Source: Odiellus spinosus (taxonomy: Eukaryota > Arthropoda > Arachnida > Opiliones > Phalangiidae). From it: 64,000 nucleotides of DNA. The notes below the pieces were generated by a model that had not been told where the DNA came from, did not search any database, and saw only the letters and a program-made list of their open reading frames with translations. Both the position numbers and the translations under genes were made by a program. The stretch spans positions 4,346,576 to 4,410,575 of the forward strand of contig OY987239.1 of NCBI GenBank assembly GCA_963920705.1. Direction: 5' to 3'. Positions 35,263 through 45,642 of this stretch are shown here, piece by piece. Position 1 is the first letter of the stretch, and the number at the start of each line of letters is the position of its first letter.

Positions 35263-36487
35263 ATAAGCCGGCAGTATGGACGTGCTCGCCATTCTTATCG
35301 AGAGAGTTAAACGAGACGCATCATGAAGCATAAACCGTCCTCCACTCAGTCGGACTACGATCGTCACTTCTTAAATCAAATTGAACACGGGATTAAGGTT
35401 GACTACGCAAAATATTTCCAAAGTCAAATAGGAAAGGGTTCTATACCCTTATACCAGGGTCTTCCCGTTCAACAAGGATACGGTCTAGGAAACTTTATCG
35501 CCTCGGCCTTCCGTCGAGCCGTACCACTTTTGAAGAAGGGAGCCATGTATCTTGGGAAAAAACTGTTAAATACGGGATCTAAAATCGTTACCGACGTAGC
35601 CAGCGGAATTCCCGTAAAATCCTCGGTTAAATCTCGAGGAAAAGACGCCGCGAGAGATGTCGTAATCAGTGCCGCGGACGAAATCGCTAGAATGACTGGA
35701 AATGGGCAGAAAAGAAAGTGTAAGCGTCGAAGACTAGTCAGTTCAGCGACGAACAGGAAGAAGAGAAGACCGTTCTTAAAACCCTCCGATATATTTTCTA
35801 CAATATAATGGCTCATATCCATCCTGATTCCCAAGGTTCGGTTAGCTCCGAAGTCGAACTTTTCAACGTACCGCTCACGAACACTAGTATAGTTAGTGGC
35901 GAATGGGTCGAGTATAGTCCCGAACATTAACGAAAATTCAACTCTAACCTTCGCCGTGGCCGGAAACTCCGATACGTACATTGATTTGTCCAAAACTTTG
36001 TTACATCTTCAAGTTAGACTCGTCGACCCAGCGGACGGGAGAACAATTCCAGCGGCGGCAGTACTCAATGCGGATGGGGTAATCACCACACCGGCGGACG
36101 TGGTAGCGCCCGTGAATCTGTTTCATTCGAGCCTTTTTAGCGAGGTTCACGTTTCCTTGGGCGATAGATCGGTAACGCCATCGCCGCAGAACTATGCCTA
36201 CAAGGCCATGTTTCAAACATCCGTGACATTTGGTGGACCTGCGAAAACGAGTTTTCTAACGGCCGCCATGTACTACAAGGATACAGCCGTAAAATTCAAT
36301 GCCCCGTCGGAAAATGAAGGATTCAAGAAAAGAGCAAGTTTCGCCAAACAAGGGACTATAGATATGATCGGTGCGGTTCACACGGACTTGTGTCAACAGT
36401 CACGTTTTATTCCGAACATGATTGACCTGAAATTTAAATTTATTAAAAGCTCCAACGAATTTTGTATTCAAACCTTAGCGGGGAATG
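34601..36487. other. Unique spacer of the giant palindrome
   Basis: The only part of the Polinton block present once. It holds the rest of the minor capsid gene, the core-like gene and the 5' part of the major capsid gene, all on the plus strand. Spacers of this kind are left when a replicating strand switches to the opposite template some distance back. Confidence 0.85.
35323..35808 (+). CDS. Polinton basic core/pVI-like protein
   Basis: Intact 161-codon frame. A Gly-rich amphipathic stretch (GLGNFIASAFRRAVPLLKKG, residues about 54-73) is followed by GKKLLNTGSKIVTDVASG and a very basic tail (KRKCKRRRLVSS; NRKKRRPFLKP) ending DIFSTI. The layout matches the small basic virion-associated proteins of Polintons, often compared with adenovirus pVI/pVII. 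It overlaps the major capsid start by one base (TAATG). Single copy in the window, in the palindrome spacer. Confidence 0.75.
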   Translation: MKHKPSSTQSDYDRHFLNQIEHGIKVDYAKYFQSQIGKGSIPLYQGLPVQQGYGLGNFIASAFRRAVPLLKKGAMYLGKKLLNTGSKIVTDVASGIPVKSSVKSRGKDAARDVVISAADEIARMTGNGQKRKCKRRRLVSSATNRKKRRPFLKPSDIFSTI

Positions 36488-36528
36488 GCACGAAGATCTC
36501 ATATTGCTCCATGTGCGGGGATAACTGA
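35808..36528 (+). pseudogene. Polinton major capsid protein, frameshifted and 3'-truncated
   Basis: Double jelly-roll major capsid family (relative of the C. elegans F54H12.2 transposon-derived protein). ATG 35808 gives about 40 codons to WVEYSPEH and a stop at 35928. The remainder is open in another frame from before 35896: AVAGNSDTYIDLSKTLLHLQ, FHSSLFSEVHVSLG, YAYKAMFQTS, SRFIPNMIDLKFKF. Homology ends near 36487, where the sequence switches to inverted minor capsid DNA; the last codons to 36528 come from that. The C-terminal half of the protein is therefore absent. Confidence 0.87.
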
Positions 36529-36664
36529 ATTCCACCAAAGCCACTTCGTACGGACCTTGTAATTTAACCGATTCCGGTAAATGTGTTCGAAATTTACTGA
36601 TCGTATTCCCGGGGAAGTAACTCATAGAACTGTCTGACGGTAGGGTGATGTAGAACGTCATCAT
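36488..36664 (-). pseudogene. Minor capsid 5' fragment (right arm)
   Basis: Reverse complement of 34425-34600, from the start codon to the fold-back point. Two mismatches in the last 25 bases near the junction. Confidence 0.9.
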
Positions 36665-36854
36665 GCAAGGTCAATTTCTTGCACCCAACACTGTTAAAAA
36701 AAAGGTGACATTTTGGAACCATTTAAGGTATTTCTGGTTGCATCCCCAGACGACCCTTCTGAAGTACTAAAAAATACCTTTTTATGAAGGTATTGCAAAA
36801 TACCTTCTCAGAAAGGTATTATTTCAAACCTTAAGGTTATCACAATCACCATTT

Positions 36855-37540
36855 AAGGTTTCAAAAAGTACCTATTGGTATTATTTGAACCCCATTAAGG
36901 TTTCAAAAAGTACCTATTGGTATTATTTGAACCCCATTAAGGTTTCAAAAACTACCCATTGGTATTATTTGAACCCTTTTAAGGTTTCAAAAACTACCCA
37001 TTGGTATTATTTGAACCCTTTTAAGGTTTCAAAAAGTACCCATTGGTATTATTTGAACCCTATTAAGGTTTCAAAAACTACCCATTGGTATTATTTGAAC
37101 CCTATTAAGGTTTCAAAAACTACCCATTGGTATTATTTGAACCCTATTAAGGTTTCAAAAAGTACCTATTGGTATTATTTGAACCCTATTAAGGTTTCAA
37201 AAACTACCCATTGGTATTATTTGAACCCTATTAAGGTTTCAAAAATTACCTATTGGTATTATTTGAACCCTATTAAGGTTTCAAAAAGTACCTATTGGTA
37301 TTATTTGAACCCTATTAAGGTTTCAAAAACTACCCATTGGTATTATTTGAACCCTATTAAGGTTTCAAAAATTACCTATTGGTATTATTTGAACCCTATT
37401 AAGGTTTCAAAAAGTACCTATTGGTATTATTTGAACCCTATTAAGGTTTCAAAAAGTACCTATTGGTATTATTTGAACCCTATTAAGGTTTCAAAAAGTA
37501 CCTATTGTTATTATTTGAACCCTATTAAGGTTTCAAAAAT
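36855..37540 (+). repeat. 42-bp tandem array, 16 full units
   Basis: AAGGTTTCAAAA recurs at exactly 42-bp spacing from 36855 to 37527 with no indel. Units differ mainly in one six-base patch (AGTACCTA, ACTACCCA or ATTACCTA types). As 42 is divisible by three, one frame stays open for 230 codons with a 14-residue period (KVSK..YWYYLNPI), but it begins at TTG and has no ATG until its end. Confidence 0.95.
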
Positions 37541-38036
37541 GTCCTTTAATGGTATGAAAATAAATAAATCTATTTAAATTTTTAAAATATTCATAATATT
37601 TTATTGCATTTCATTTCAAATAAGCAGAGTTTCACACCCAGATTTTAAACATTAGGCACATAATTTATTAACACCATTTTTGATGGCTACTGGCAATTTT
37701 TTTAACCCCGGTTCTATTTGCATAACTACTTTTTGGATAAATTCCAAAATTAGCTTGGGTGCATAATCTATATTAAATACATAGTACGTCATGAAAAGTA
37801 TGACAAACCCTTTAATAATACTGCTTGACGAAATTTGAACTGTTTCCAAAACCACTGTGACTGGTTTATCTAATAGAATTAGAAACGTTGAATAGTTTAC
37901 GGAGAGACTTAGATTTACTGATAATACAAATTGGTTTATTTATGGCGTCTCTGAGGTGAGATTTTTGTCCATTTTTCGGCAAATTCAAAATCAAGTACAC
38001 TATAAAAAATTAATATTATTAGTTTTATAAATATTA
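37541..38036. other. Unassigned AT-rich interior of CACTG element
   Basis: No protein family or tandem structure recognised. A 67-codon minus frame at 37652-37855 has a hydrophobic stretch but no other support. Confidence 0.35.
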
Positions 38037-38450
38037 TTGATGTGAAATTTAAGGATAAATAACTATATTACTTTAAATTTGTGTTCAGTCGTTTTCTTGT
38101 AACTAAAATAATACACGCTAAATGTTGGTTAGATTAAAGTAATTAAAATTTAAACAATATAGAAATAAATAAACATCATTATATTACCTTATAAATACGA
38201 GAAGTTCCGAAGCTTTTCTTGTGACATGAAAGTATCCAGTATATTTGAATTAGATTTATTTAAATTTAAATTATATTGATATAAAAATAAATGAATATCA
38301 TTACATTACCTTTTATATTCGAGAAAATCCGACGCTTTTCTTCTGATGAAGAAATTACGCACTAAATTTGAATTAGATTTAAATAATTAATAATTAATTA
38401 ATATTGATATATAAATAAATTAACAACATTTATTTACCTTATAAATATCA
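38037..38450. repeat. Diverged repeats, period about 125 bp
   Basis: Three to four AT-rich units, each with ATAAATNAACATCATTAYATTACC, then a CGA-AAG-CTTTTCTT patch, then TTTGAATTAGATTTA. Inside the CACTG element. Confidence 0.65.
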
Positions 38451-39048
38451 CTTTATAAATGCTTTTCACGCATTTCAAGTTGAGTTCAAGAAATTAATAC
38501 CACCACGAGGCTAACGCGCTTACGCGACTACCACATCCAAATTCCAAATTCCAAAGAGAAAAATAATCAAAATGGCGACATAACGATGGCTTTTTCTCTA
38601 AAATTTTTCAACATAAGACTGGTCACGTGATTTACGCACCAAACTTTGCAATCTTTTAATGCTTTAAGTTTCCTATTGAAAATAACCGGTTTTCTATGGA
38701 TAAAATTATGTTATCCAAGCTTGCCATCAACAATCGGCAAACAATTTTACTTTCTTAAATTGAAGGTCACTCTCCATTGTATAGTACGCTTCTTCATCGA
38801 ATTCTAACACCTCCCTCCAATTCCGAGAATCCCCTCAACTCTTCTTGTTTTACAATACCCATTATGGTTTATGTTGGTACCTTATTGCCAGATAAGGTGT
38901 GCATAAATACTTTAAAAGCGTAAAATACCTCTTCTGGAATCTTTCAGTACCCGTGCTAAGAAAAAACCGGTTGGGTACCTTTCAAGGTACTAGAGGATAC
39001 CTCAAGGAATTTTGAAGTACCTTCAAAATACCTTTTTTTTTAACAGTG

Positions 39049-39258
39049 AACTATCGAATGATGGCGGGTATCCTTTCCAGCGAACGAATCTCTCGATACT
39101 TCCGTCAACCTTGCGTCGTTTTTTCAACACTTTTTCGATTTTAAAAACGCTGTTACTCAGGTCCTTGCCAATTTTCTGCAGTTGCTCTCGGTAGAAAATC
39201 CCAGTAATGAGCTCTTCTTTCAAGTCGCGTATCTTATATACAGGTAGACTACGAGCTA
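39049..39258 (-). pseudogene. Integrase C-terminal fragment (right arm)
   Basis: Copy of 34187-34402 containing the chromodomain. It is cut on one side by the CACTG element and on the other by the deletion that removed the catalytic core. A TATTATATTATT filler lies at the deletion join (about 39264-39280). Confidence 0.88.
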
Positions 39259-39276
39259 ATATCTAATAATAATATA

Positions 39277-39358
39277 ATAACTTGGGAGAATTTATAAATG
39301 ACTCGAATAGAGACGCTAAAAGTCCTACAGAGACAACCTCGACATTACCACTCTCCAT
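39277..39358 (-). pseudogene. Small membrane peptide, truncated copy (right arm)
   Basis: Copy of the first 27 codons of 33181-33369, from ATG 39358 to the deletion edge. The transmembrane segment is lost. Confidence 0.7.
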
Positions 39359-39422
39359 GTCAAAGCCTAATTAATAAATGAATCGAGAAAATATATTCAA
39401 GTGTATTTTATTGGTATAAATA

Positions 39423-40043
39423 TTACAATGAAATCCAATTACAGAAACCGCGACCCTTCATTGGTCCGCTATCGTCAGAATAATACTCATCTTCCGTTTC
39501 ATCTTTATATTCCCTCTTCTCGGGTGGGATGACGTCACGTTTGCCAATTTTTATTAGAGATCTTGGCGCGTTCACTTTATACAACAATTCGTAGAACTCT
39601 TTCGAGCCCGTGACGGCGATTTTTTTCTTGGATTTTGATACTGAATAAGCTAGGAGATCGACGATGTTCGATCCCACGACTCTACGCTTGTTGTAAATCA
39701 ACTCCCCGGCGTCAGTCCATTTAATTTTCAATGATAACTCTAACCACTTGTATAAATCTAAACACTCCGAGGTCATATATGACGGCACGCCGGAAGCAAT
39801 CTCCGCACTCCAATTTTGTATTTTCGGTTTTTTAACTTTTTTCTTCGATCTTTTATTAATAACCCTCGAGAGCACGTGATTATAGCGATTAATTTTGTCC
39901 GTGTTGTTCAAATTGGGATCATCGAGAATGTCTTTAATTTTATCGACCTTTTCCAATTCCAAAGTTTTATCCACTTTGAGGTCTTTCTCCGAATTAAGTC
40001 TTTGGAACGTCTCCTCGGAAATTAATAGCATTTTTTTCGCCAT
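39423..40043 (-). CDS. Polinton-associated 206-aa protein (right-arm copy)
   Basis: Second copy of 32496-33116 with an identical protein as far as I can see, still open. Function unknown. Its survival mainly reflects the recency of the duplication. Confidence 0.7.
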   Translation of the reverse strand: MAKKMLLISEETFQRLNSEKDLKVDKTLELEKVDKIKDILDDPNLNNTDKINRYNHVLSRVINKRSKKKVKKPKIQNWSAEIASGVPSYMTSECLDLYKWLELSLKIKWTDAGELIYNKRRVVGSNIVDLLAYSVSKSKKKIAVTGSKEFYELLYKVNAPRSLIKIGKRDVIPPEKREYKDETEDEYYSDDSGPMKGRGFCNWISL

Positions 40044-40045
40044 CT

Positions 40046-40384
40046 TTAATTGATAACTTTAGATAGGATAGCTCCTGCTATTGAACTGATTATCGGAAGT
40101 AATATTGGGAGAAATCCACCTTTTTGAATTAAAATTTGTCTTCGTTTAGCAGGAGTATTTTTCTTGGCCATGCGACGTATGGAATTGCAATGCTTCTTCA
40201 ATCGCTTCTTCTCGTCCTCTGTGAGAGAAACGTTACCTTGCAGTATTTTTATACAACATTCGGCGATGGTTTTTAATTCTTCTTTACTCGCGTATTTAAT
40301 GGCGGCGTTTCGTTGACACGCGTTACACGAACTCAGATATTTTAGAAAGTCTAAGTGCTCGTGTACCCTCTTCGGCGGAGCCAT
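40046..40384 (-). CDS. pX-like candidate protein (right-arm copy)
   Basis: Second copy of 32155-32493 from ATG 40384. Differs at three residues (N to K, C to R, V to M). Still open, with the same basic N-terminus and hydrophobic GGFLPILLPIISS end. Confidence 0.72.
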   Translation of the reverse strand: MAPPKRVHEHLDFLKYLSSCNACQRNAAIKYASKEELKTIAECCIKILQGNVSLTEDEKKRLKKHCNSIRRMAKKNTPAKRRQILIQKGGFLPILLPIISSIAGAILSKVIN

Positions 40385-40830
40385 GTAGCTAATCGGGCAG
40401 CTTTCACGAGCGTACAATTGTTTTCGTCTCGGTGAAACGTACAACTTCTAGGCGTTCCACAAATTATAGTTACTAGTCTCGGGCAACCAAGATCTTCGGC
40501 GTTAGCGAGTTCAGTGTTCAAAAACCTTGATAGCACGATAGATTTTTCTAAGCCTTTGGTTATAAAAGTATTGGCTTTCTCTTGTATGATTTTGACAATT
40601 TCAGTCTGAGCTTCGAAGGGATGATCTCCTTCGTCCCAGCGTAAGTCGCAACTGTTCCTCGTCAGCCACTGACATTGTCTTTTATCCTTAGACGATAAGT
40701 CCGTGAAAGGGAATGGTTCTTTAAAGATCCAGACGTTGTATTCTCCCGTCTCCTTCACGAGTAGGGTTACTTCTTTTACGATCCATTGGCCCTGGACTCT
40801 AAAGAAGTTTGCTTCGATTATTCCGGTCAT
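40351..40830 (-). CDS. Polinton-associated 159-aa protein (right-arm copy)
   Basis: Second copy of 31709-32188 with an identical predicted protein. It overlaps the ATPase stop and the following gene exactly as in the left arm. Confidence 0.74.
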   Translation of the reverse strand: MTGIIEANFFRVQGQWIVKEVTLLVKETGEYNVWIFKEPFPFTDLSSKDKRQCQWLTRNSCDLRWDEGDHPFEAQTEIVKIIQEKANTFITKGLEKSIVLSRFLNTELANAEDLGCPRLVTIICGTPRSCTFHRDENNCTLVKAARLATWLRRRGYTST

Positions 40831-41457
40831 TTTGGTAGAAAAATGGCGGCTTGTTCTCCTGGTAAAATCCCGGTCTTTAGTCTTCTATCTTCCGGAGTTG
40901 TAGCTTTGAGGTCTACGAATAGATATCCGTAACTGATGGCTGTAGCTTGTCTAAATGCGTCCACAACGTATTTACTGTTGACTGGAGATATCTGCTTCGC
41001 CAAATGTAGAATCGCAGATTGGTCTCTCGGCGTTTTGAAGATTATCAGATAATGAGCGTTGAGATTCAAGGTTCGAATTTCTTTTCCTGGGTAGTAGAGG
41101 TTTTGCATTAAAATTAGTACTGACGTATTTCGATGATGGGATCCTCGAATAAACAAGTTGGTAACTTCCTTGTTATTAGCGATTTCGCATAAAAGGTCGT
41201 CTAATATAACAAAGTTTCTAACGTTGGCGTTTAAAAGGCCTACATCCAATAGACCTTCGTGAAATTCCACGCTTGGGGTATGACTCGATATGGAATTAAA
41301 CAGTTTGTCCTGGTATTCAGTATAACACCAAATTATACGTTCTGGTGTGGGCGAAATTCTAATTGTGCTCAATTAATTTCGCAACAAAGACGCTTTTTCC
41401 ACATCCTGTTACTCCAGCCACCAGTCCGTTAAAAGGGTGTTGCAGACTTAAATCCAT
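40827..41457 (-). pseudogene. Polinton packaging ATPase (right-arm copy), same frameshift
   Basis: Second copy of 31082-31712 from ATG 41457. It carries the same frame break after the Walker A motif (LIEHN then stop), showing the lesion is older than the duplication. The rest is identical in protein sequence. Confidence 0.88.
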
Positions 41458-41910
41458 ATCGATAAATGAGAGAGTATTGGAGTATCACTGAATATATATG
41501 ACTTTAAGAGTTTTAAAAATACTTACCAGAAGAGTGCAGGTCTAGATTAGTATCAGGAGTTTCGTAAAATGACTTTATCTATACGATGGAGCTAGCTGTT
41601 TTACCATGAAAATACGCGACCTTTGATATAATGACGTGTTGGGTTTTCCCATATCACTCATATTTCATTTGTTTCAGTTGCAGTATTAGTTTTAATATTG
41701 GTTCGTACACGCATTTAATACGCATTCTAAACATACATAATTGACGAAATTCGTGGTTAACCCTATCTTCATATGGTATTTTGTAAATGGTAGAGATACC
41801 AAAGCTTACTGATTTTCCCATATCTTCGCGCCTTAAAATTTAAACTTTCAATCACGTGATATAGAGAATATAGATAAGGATTGAAAATATTTTTAAAGTT
41901 GATAAGAGAA

Positions 41911-42000
41911 GACGGCGTAGTCTGCTAATACACTTACCTCACATACATGAGGTTCCGGGTTCGAAACCCGGATGAAAAAAAAAAAAAAAAAAAAAAAAAT
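41911..42000 (+). mobile_element. tRNA-derived SINE (right arm)
   Basis: Mirror copy of 30541-30634: GGCGTAGTCTGC, GGTTCCGGGTTCGAAACCC, then about 26 A. Present in both arms, so inserted before the duplication. Confidence 0.75.
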
Positions 42001-42086
42001 AGAAAAATTTAAAATGGGCACCACCGGAACCTCTTGGCACCTCCTGTGCTTCAACTGTAATTTTATATCTACTTGTATCATGAAGT

Positions 42087-42285
42087 ACAATATCTAATAA
42101 TGAATTTGCTAAGATTACACCTGTTAATCCCCCAATAGTAAATAAAAATACAAATCCTAAAGCTCAGTACAATGAAGGGTCCATATTTAATTTAGCTCCA
42201 TGAATAGTAGCTAATCAGCTAAAGATTTTAATACCTGTTGGTACTGCAATAATTATAGTAGCAGCTGTGAAATAAACACGGTTAT
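42087..42285 (-). pseudogene. cox1: cox1 copy (right arm), 3' piece
   Basis: Continuation of the cox1 copy at 46563-47436, separated by the 4.28 kb insertion. It ends at CATGATAC where the Polinton-linked sequence starts, as in the left arm. Confidence 0.9.
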
Positions 42286-42287
42286 TA

Positions 42288-42311
42288 AAAACAGGCCAGC
42301 TGGCCTGTTTT
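42288..42311. repeat. 24-bp perfect palindrome at insertion edge
   Basis: AAAACAGGCCAG followed by CTGGCCTGTTTT, self-complementary over 24 bp with no loop, two bases inside the insertion junction. Confidence 0.95.
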
Positions 42312-42433
42312 ATTTATAGGTGTCTCAAAATTTCATTAGAAAAGTCTATGGAGATTTGTCTTATGAGGTGGAATCTTTTTTGTCAATGATAACTGAGGTT
42401 TTCTCCTTCTTCTTCTTCGTCCGACCGCGAGTC

Positions 42434-42720
42434 CGTTTCATTGAGTGTTTGCATTCGAGAGAGAAAAATGTGTTAGGCTCGTGGGGGTACTCTATATTTT
42501 TCTATACGTTTCGGATGAATACTAAGACTGAGATAACAAAAGCTGTAGATAAGGTTGAAACACCGTGAAAGACGGCGTTTCATTGGGAGTTTGCATTAGA
42601 AAGAGAGAAATGTGTTAGATTTACAAGGGTGTTCTATTATATTTTTATTATACTTTTATTATGTTGAATACTAAGACTGAATAACAGTAGCTTTGATTAC
42701 GTTGGATAGGAAGACGGATA
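42434..42720. repeat. Diverged tandem duplication, about 142 bp
   Basis: Units starting CGTTTCATTG at 42434 and 42576, each with GTTTGCATT, AGAAAGAGAGAAATGTGTTAG-like text, and GAATACTAAGACTGA. Confidence 0.8.
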
Positions 42721-43114
42721 AAAAGATAACGTTGGTGTATGCAGTTGATTAAAAAACTTGTGTCTAATTAAATATAAATAATAAAGCAGAACGCGAGAGA
42801 TACAAACGATGTATGTTTTGGTTTAAAAGATATAGGACGATGCCTAGAATTCTACGTATTGAGTCAAATGCAAAACAGTGTTTTTAACGTTTATAGTGCG
42901 TATTGAATTTTTTTTTATCAATGATTATAAGCCGCAGGGTACATAAACTTGGGTATTATACATTAGCCCAAATGGTATATAACGGTGAGATTTTGAAATG
43001 TCTTAGAAAATGGACTCTGAGACAGACGTACAATAAATTGATTTAGTTATAAAAGTTGGCGGGAAATTTAAATGATGCTGCAGAATTTAAAGGAGTCTAG
43101 AAAGGATACGGATA
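42721..43114. other. Unassigned, interior of 4.28 kb insertion
   Basis: No recognisable feature. Confidence 0.35.
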
Positions 43115-43290
43115 TAAGAACAAAATTGGACACACGCGCGATAGGACACAATATCGATGGGATATAATCTCGATGGGACGCAATCTCGACAGAACATAAT
43201 GTCGATGCAACACAATCTTGATAGACCGTAATCTTCATGTACATAATCTCAAGTGGAATCTTTATCGATAGTTCACAACCTCGAAAGGAC
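43115..43290. repeat. Short degenerate minisatellite
   Basis: Degenerate units of about 18-20 bp around ATAATCTCGATGGGAC. The minus-strand frame here simply reads the array. Confidence 0.6.
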
Positions 43291-43314
43291 ATTTTGTTTC
43301 CTTGCCCTTCTTGT

Positions 43315-45642
43315 AATATTTTAGGTAAGGTTACGTTAGTTAATCACTCGAACTACGTCATCCCTCCAACTAGTTAAACACTTGCTCTAACCCATTCCTC
43401 TTATAATATTATAGGTAAGGTTACGTTAGTAGAGTGCAACAGTCTCAGTCTGATTTAGTTGCAGTCGACGCGAAGTCAGCCCCTTTTGAGTATTCGAACT
43501 TTCGGTACTATCATGTGTTCGACATAACGAACTTTCGGACTCGTCGTCCAATTCTTACAATGGGATGTAAATACGTTTTTCAGTTGGCCTATCGCCAGTA
43601 GGCCAAATCCGTTTTTTAAGGGAAGTCGACGTAGTTTTTCGAGAGATAAAAGTCATTTGCGCCTATGGATAGAACACATTCTCTCTCTGTCATTCATGCG
43701 TTTAACATCGTGTAAAAAAAAAGTTAACGTCTCTAGCCTGCTGCAGAGGTGGAAGTTCCGTGGTGACGCCTAGAATGTCTTAGCCTTCAAGGATTAGGAT
43801 AGGCCAAGTAGAGGACAAGTAGTGGAAAGATGCCTGGGGCCATCATCCAGTACATCTCTTGGACAGCAGAGTAAAGGAAGACTTACGTTTCTTTAGGGAG
43901 AGTGCGGAGGACTTAGCATAGTTTTTTGCAAATATGTTCTTTAACGCGATGTTGTTTTAAGACTTCGTTTTCTTTTTTTTAGCAGGGCTCTCTGATTTTA
44001 TGAGAATTATACTTGTAATAATAAAGTTTAATGTTTATTCTGGTCTTGATCGTCTCGTTAATTCACGAGTAGATATTTTAGTATCTTAGTGGATGTTCAT
44101 GGTAATCACTTTTCGTTATCTTTAAGTTAGCAGATTAAAACAACGCTAGTAAGGTCACGTCAGGCTAGTATATTTTATCATTCGAATTAGCCAATATCCC
44201 TTTAGCTAGTAATCCCTTGGTATCACCCTTCTCTCTTATAATTGACGAGTTCGGAATTGAAGCGAATCTTCCAGAGCCATGGCGCGATTGAGGTATAACA
44301 TCGTTATGCCGCTATCGTCGTTCTTATTCTAAACTAAGCGTAGTGGATGAATATATGGATGGAAACAAAGAAAGAGTCATCATATTATATGTAACGGCAA
44401 ATTCGGACTTTATTTATATTTTCTTATATAACCTTTAAAATCTTTGACTCCTACCCTTTAATTCGTAAATACTTTTATTTGTAAAGGGCAGAGACTCCGC
44501 CCCCCCCCCAGAACAATTACACTCGTAGGGTGTTTTTTCTTTTAGGTCTTCCGATACGCGTATCTAGCTAGCGCGAGGTCGGAGGTTAGAGTTGTAATGG
44601 TTTTTCTTGCACATGGACTTCCTTTTTTTTATAAATCGGTCCCATGTGTACTCAATTTTAAGAAAACTTTAAATTCCTTTTAGTTGCCATGCCCGCGTAT
44701 GCCGCGTCATGGTACCAATTATATATTTTCCTACTTACTGGTATCCTGAGGTTGGACTGGAGACTTAAAAGAGAGAGGTCATAATTTTTAAATTGAGTTT
44801 AAATCTACGGAGTAAGAAAAAGGCTTGATCGCCATGTACAAAATAAAATCTAACCGGGCAATCAGATGATTCGAAATCACGCGATGACGAGACGTCAGCG
44901 ACCAGTATTCTGTATACATTTCAATCTTTAATTGTGCGCGTCCGTCCACCATTATTTGTGCGCGTCGTGTAACGCGTCCTCACAGGAAAACGAGTGAGTT
45001 CAAAGCTATTTTAAAAGGGTACCAATTAATTAGGTCAAAACTATTAATCTAATAGCCCATGAGGTGCACCATGGCAGACCAGTATTTATTAAGTGTTGTT
45101 AATAATTTTCATTAACTGGCAAATAAACTGAATGGTTTCATTTTAAATCTAAGTGAAAAATGAAAATTAAACGGTATAAACCATCAAAATGAAAACAACG
45201 GCTTAAGCGATGTTAATATTCATCTAAATCCAAAGCACTTCTGAATTAAACTGTGTGAAATGAAATTTAAGAACTATAGTTTTATGCTGAGAGTATTGAC
45301 GTGTTCGTTCTGCGGGAGCTCGAGGGAATATTTTTGAATATGGCAAAAACAAGAACTTAATCAATTTAATTTTAAAAAGATCGAATAACGTGCTGCGATC
45401 GAGATTAAAAAAGATGTCGCGTGCACCATAGGATATTTAATCTTAAACCACAGTTATAGGGCCCCATAATTTAGAACAACAATAACCGATTATAAAGTTT
45501 GTACAATATAAAATAATCATATATATTAAATCATTTCAATTTAAACTTGTAAATTTGCAATTTTAATTCCTACCACTAAATTAAAAAAAATGGGTTAATT
45601 GATTTACAAGTGTTTAATTTTTCCAAAAGCAAACACAAATTA
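43315..45642. other. Unassigned, interior of 4.28 kb insertion
   Basis: A 27-bp direct repeat (ending GGTAAGGTTACGTTAGT) occurs at about 43320 and 43412, and a C-run at 44502. No protein, terminus or RNA gene recognised. Confidence 0.35.

Larger units (their letters stand above)
36689..39048. mobile_element. CACTG-ended non-autonomous element (CACTA/EnSpm-like)
   Basis: Termini CACTGTTAAAAAAAAGGT and its inverse, flanked by AA on both sides. The uninterrupted counterpart in the left arm (34402) reads through with a single AA, proving insertion after the duplication and a 2-bp target duplication. Sub-terminal regions are full of AAGGTA/TACCTT motifs, as expected of transposase-binding repeats. 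Inside are a 42-bp tandem array (36855-37540) and roughly 125-bp AT-rich repeats (38040-38450). No transposase frame. Confidence 0.85.

Noticed and set aside
36855..37540. CRISPR-like array
   Set aside because: No unique spacers: the whole 42-bp unit repeats, and the host is a eukaryote.
36885..37577. A 230-codon open frame with 14-residue repeats, as a repeat protein gene
   Set aside because: It starts at TTG, has no ATG until its last codons, and exists because the 42-bp period is divisible by three.
43068..43292. 74-codon minus-strand frame as a gene
   Set aside because: It only reads a degenerate minisatellite.
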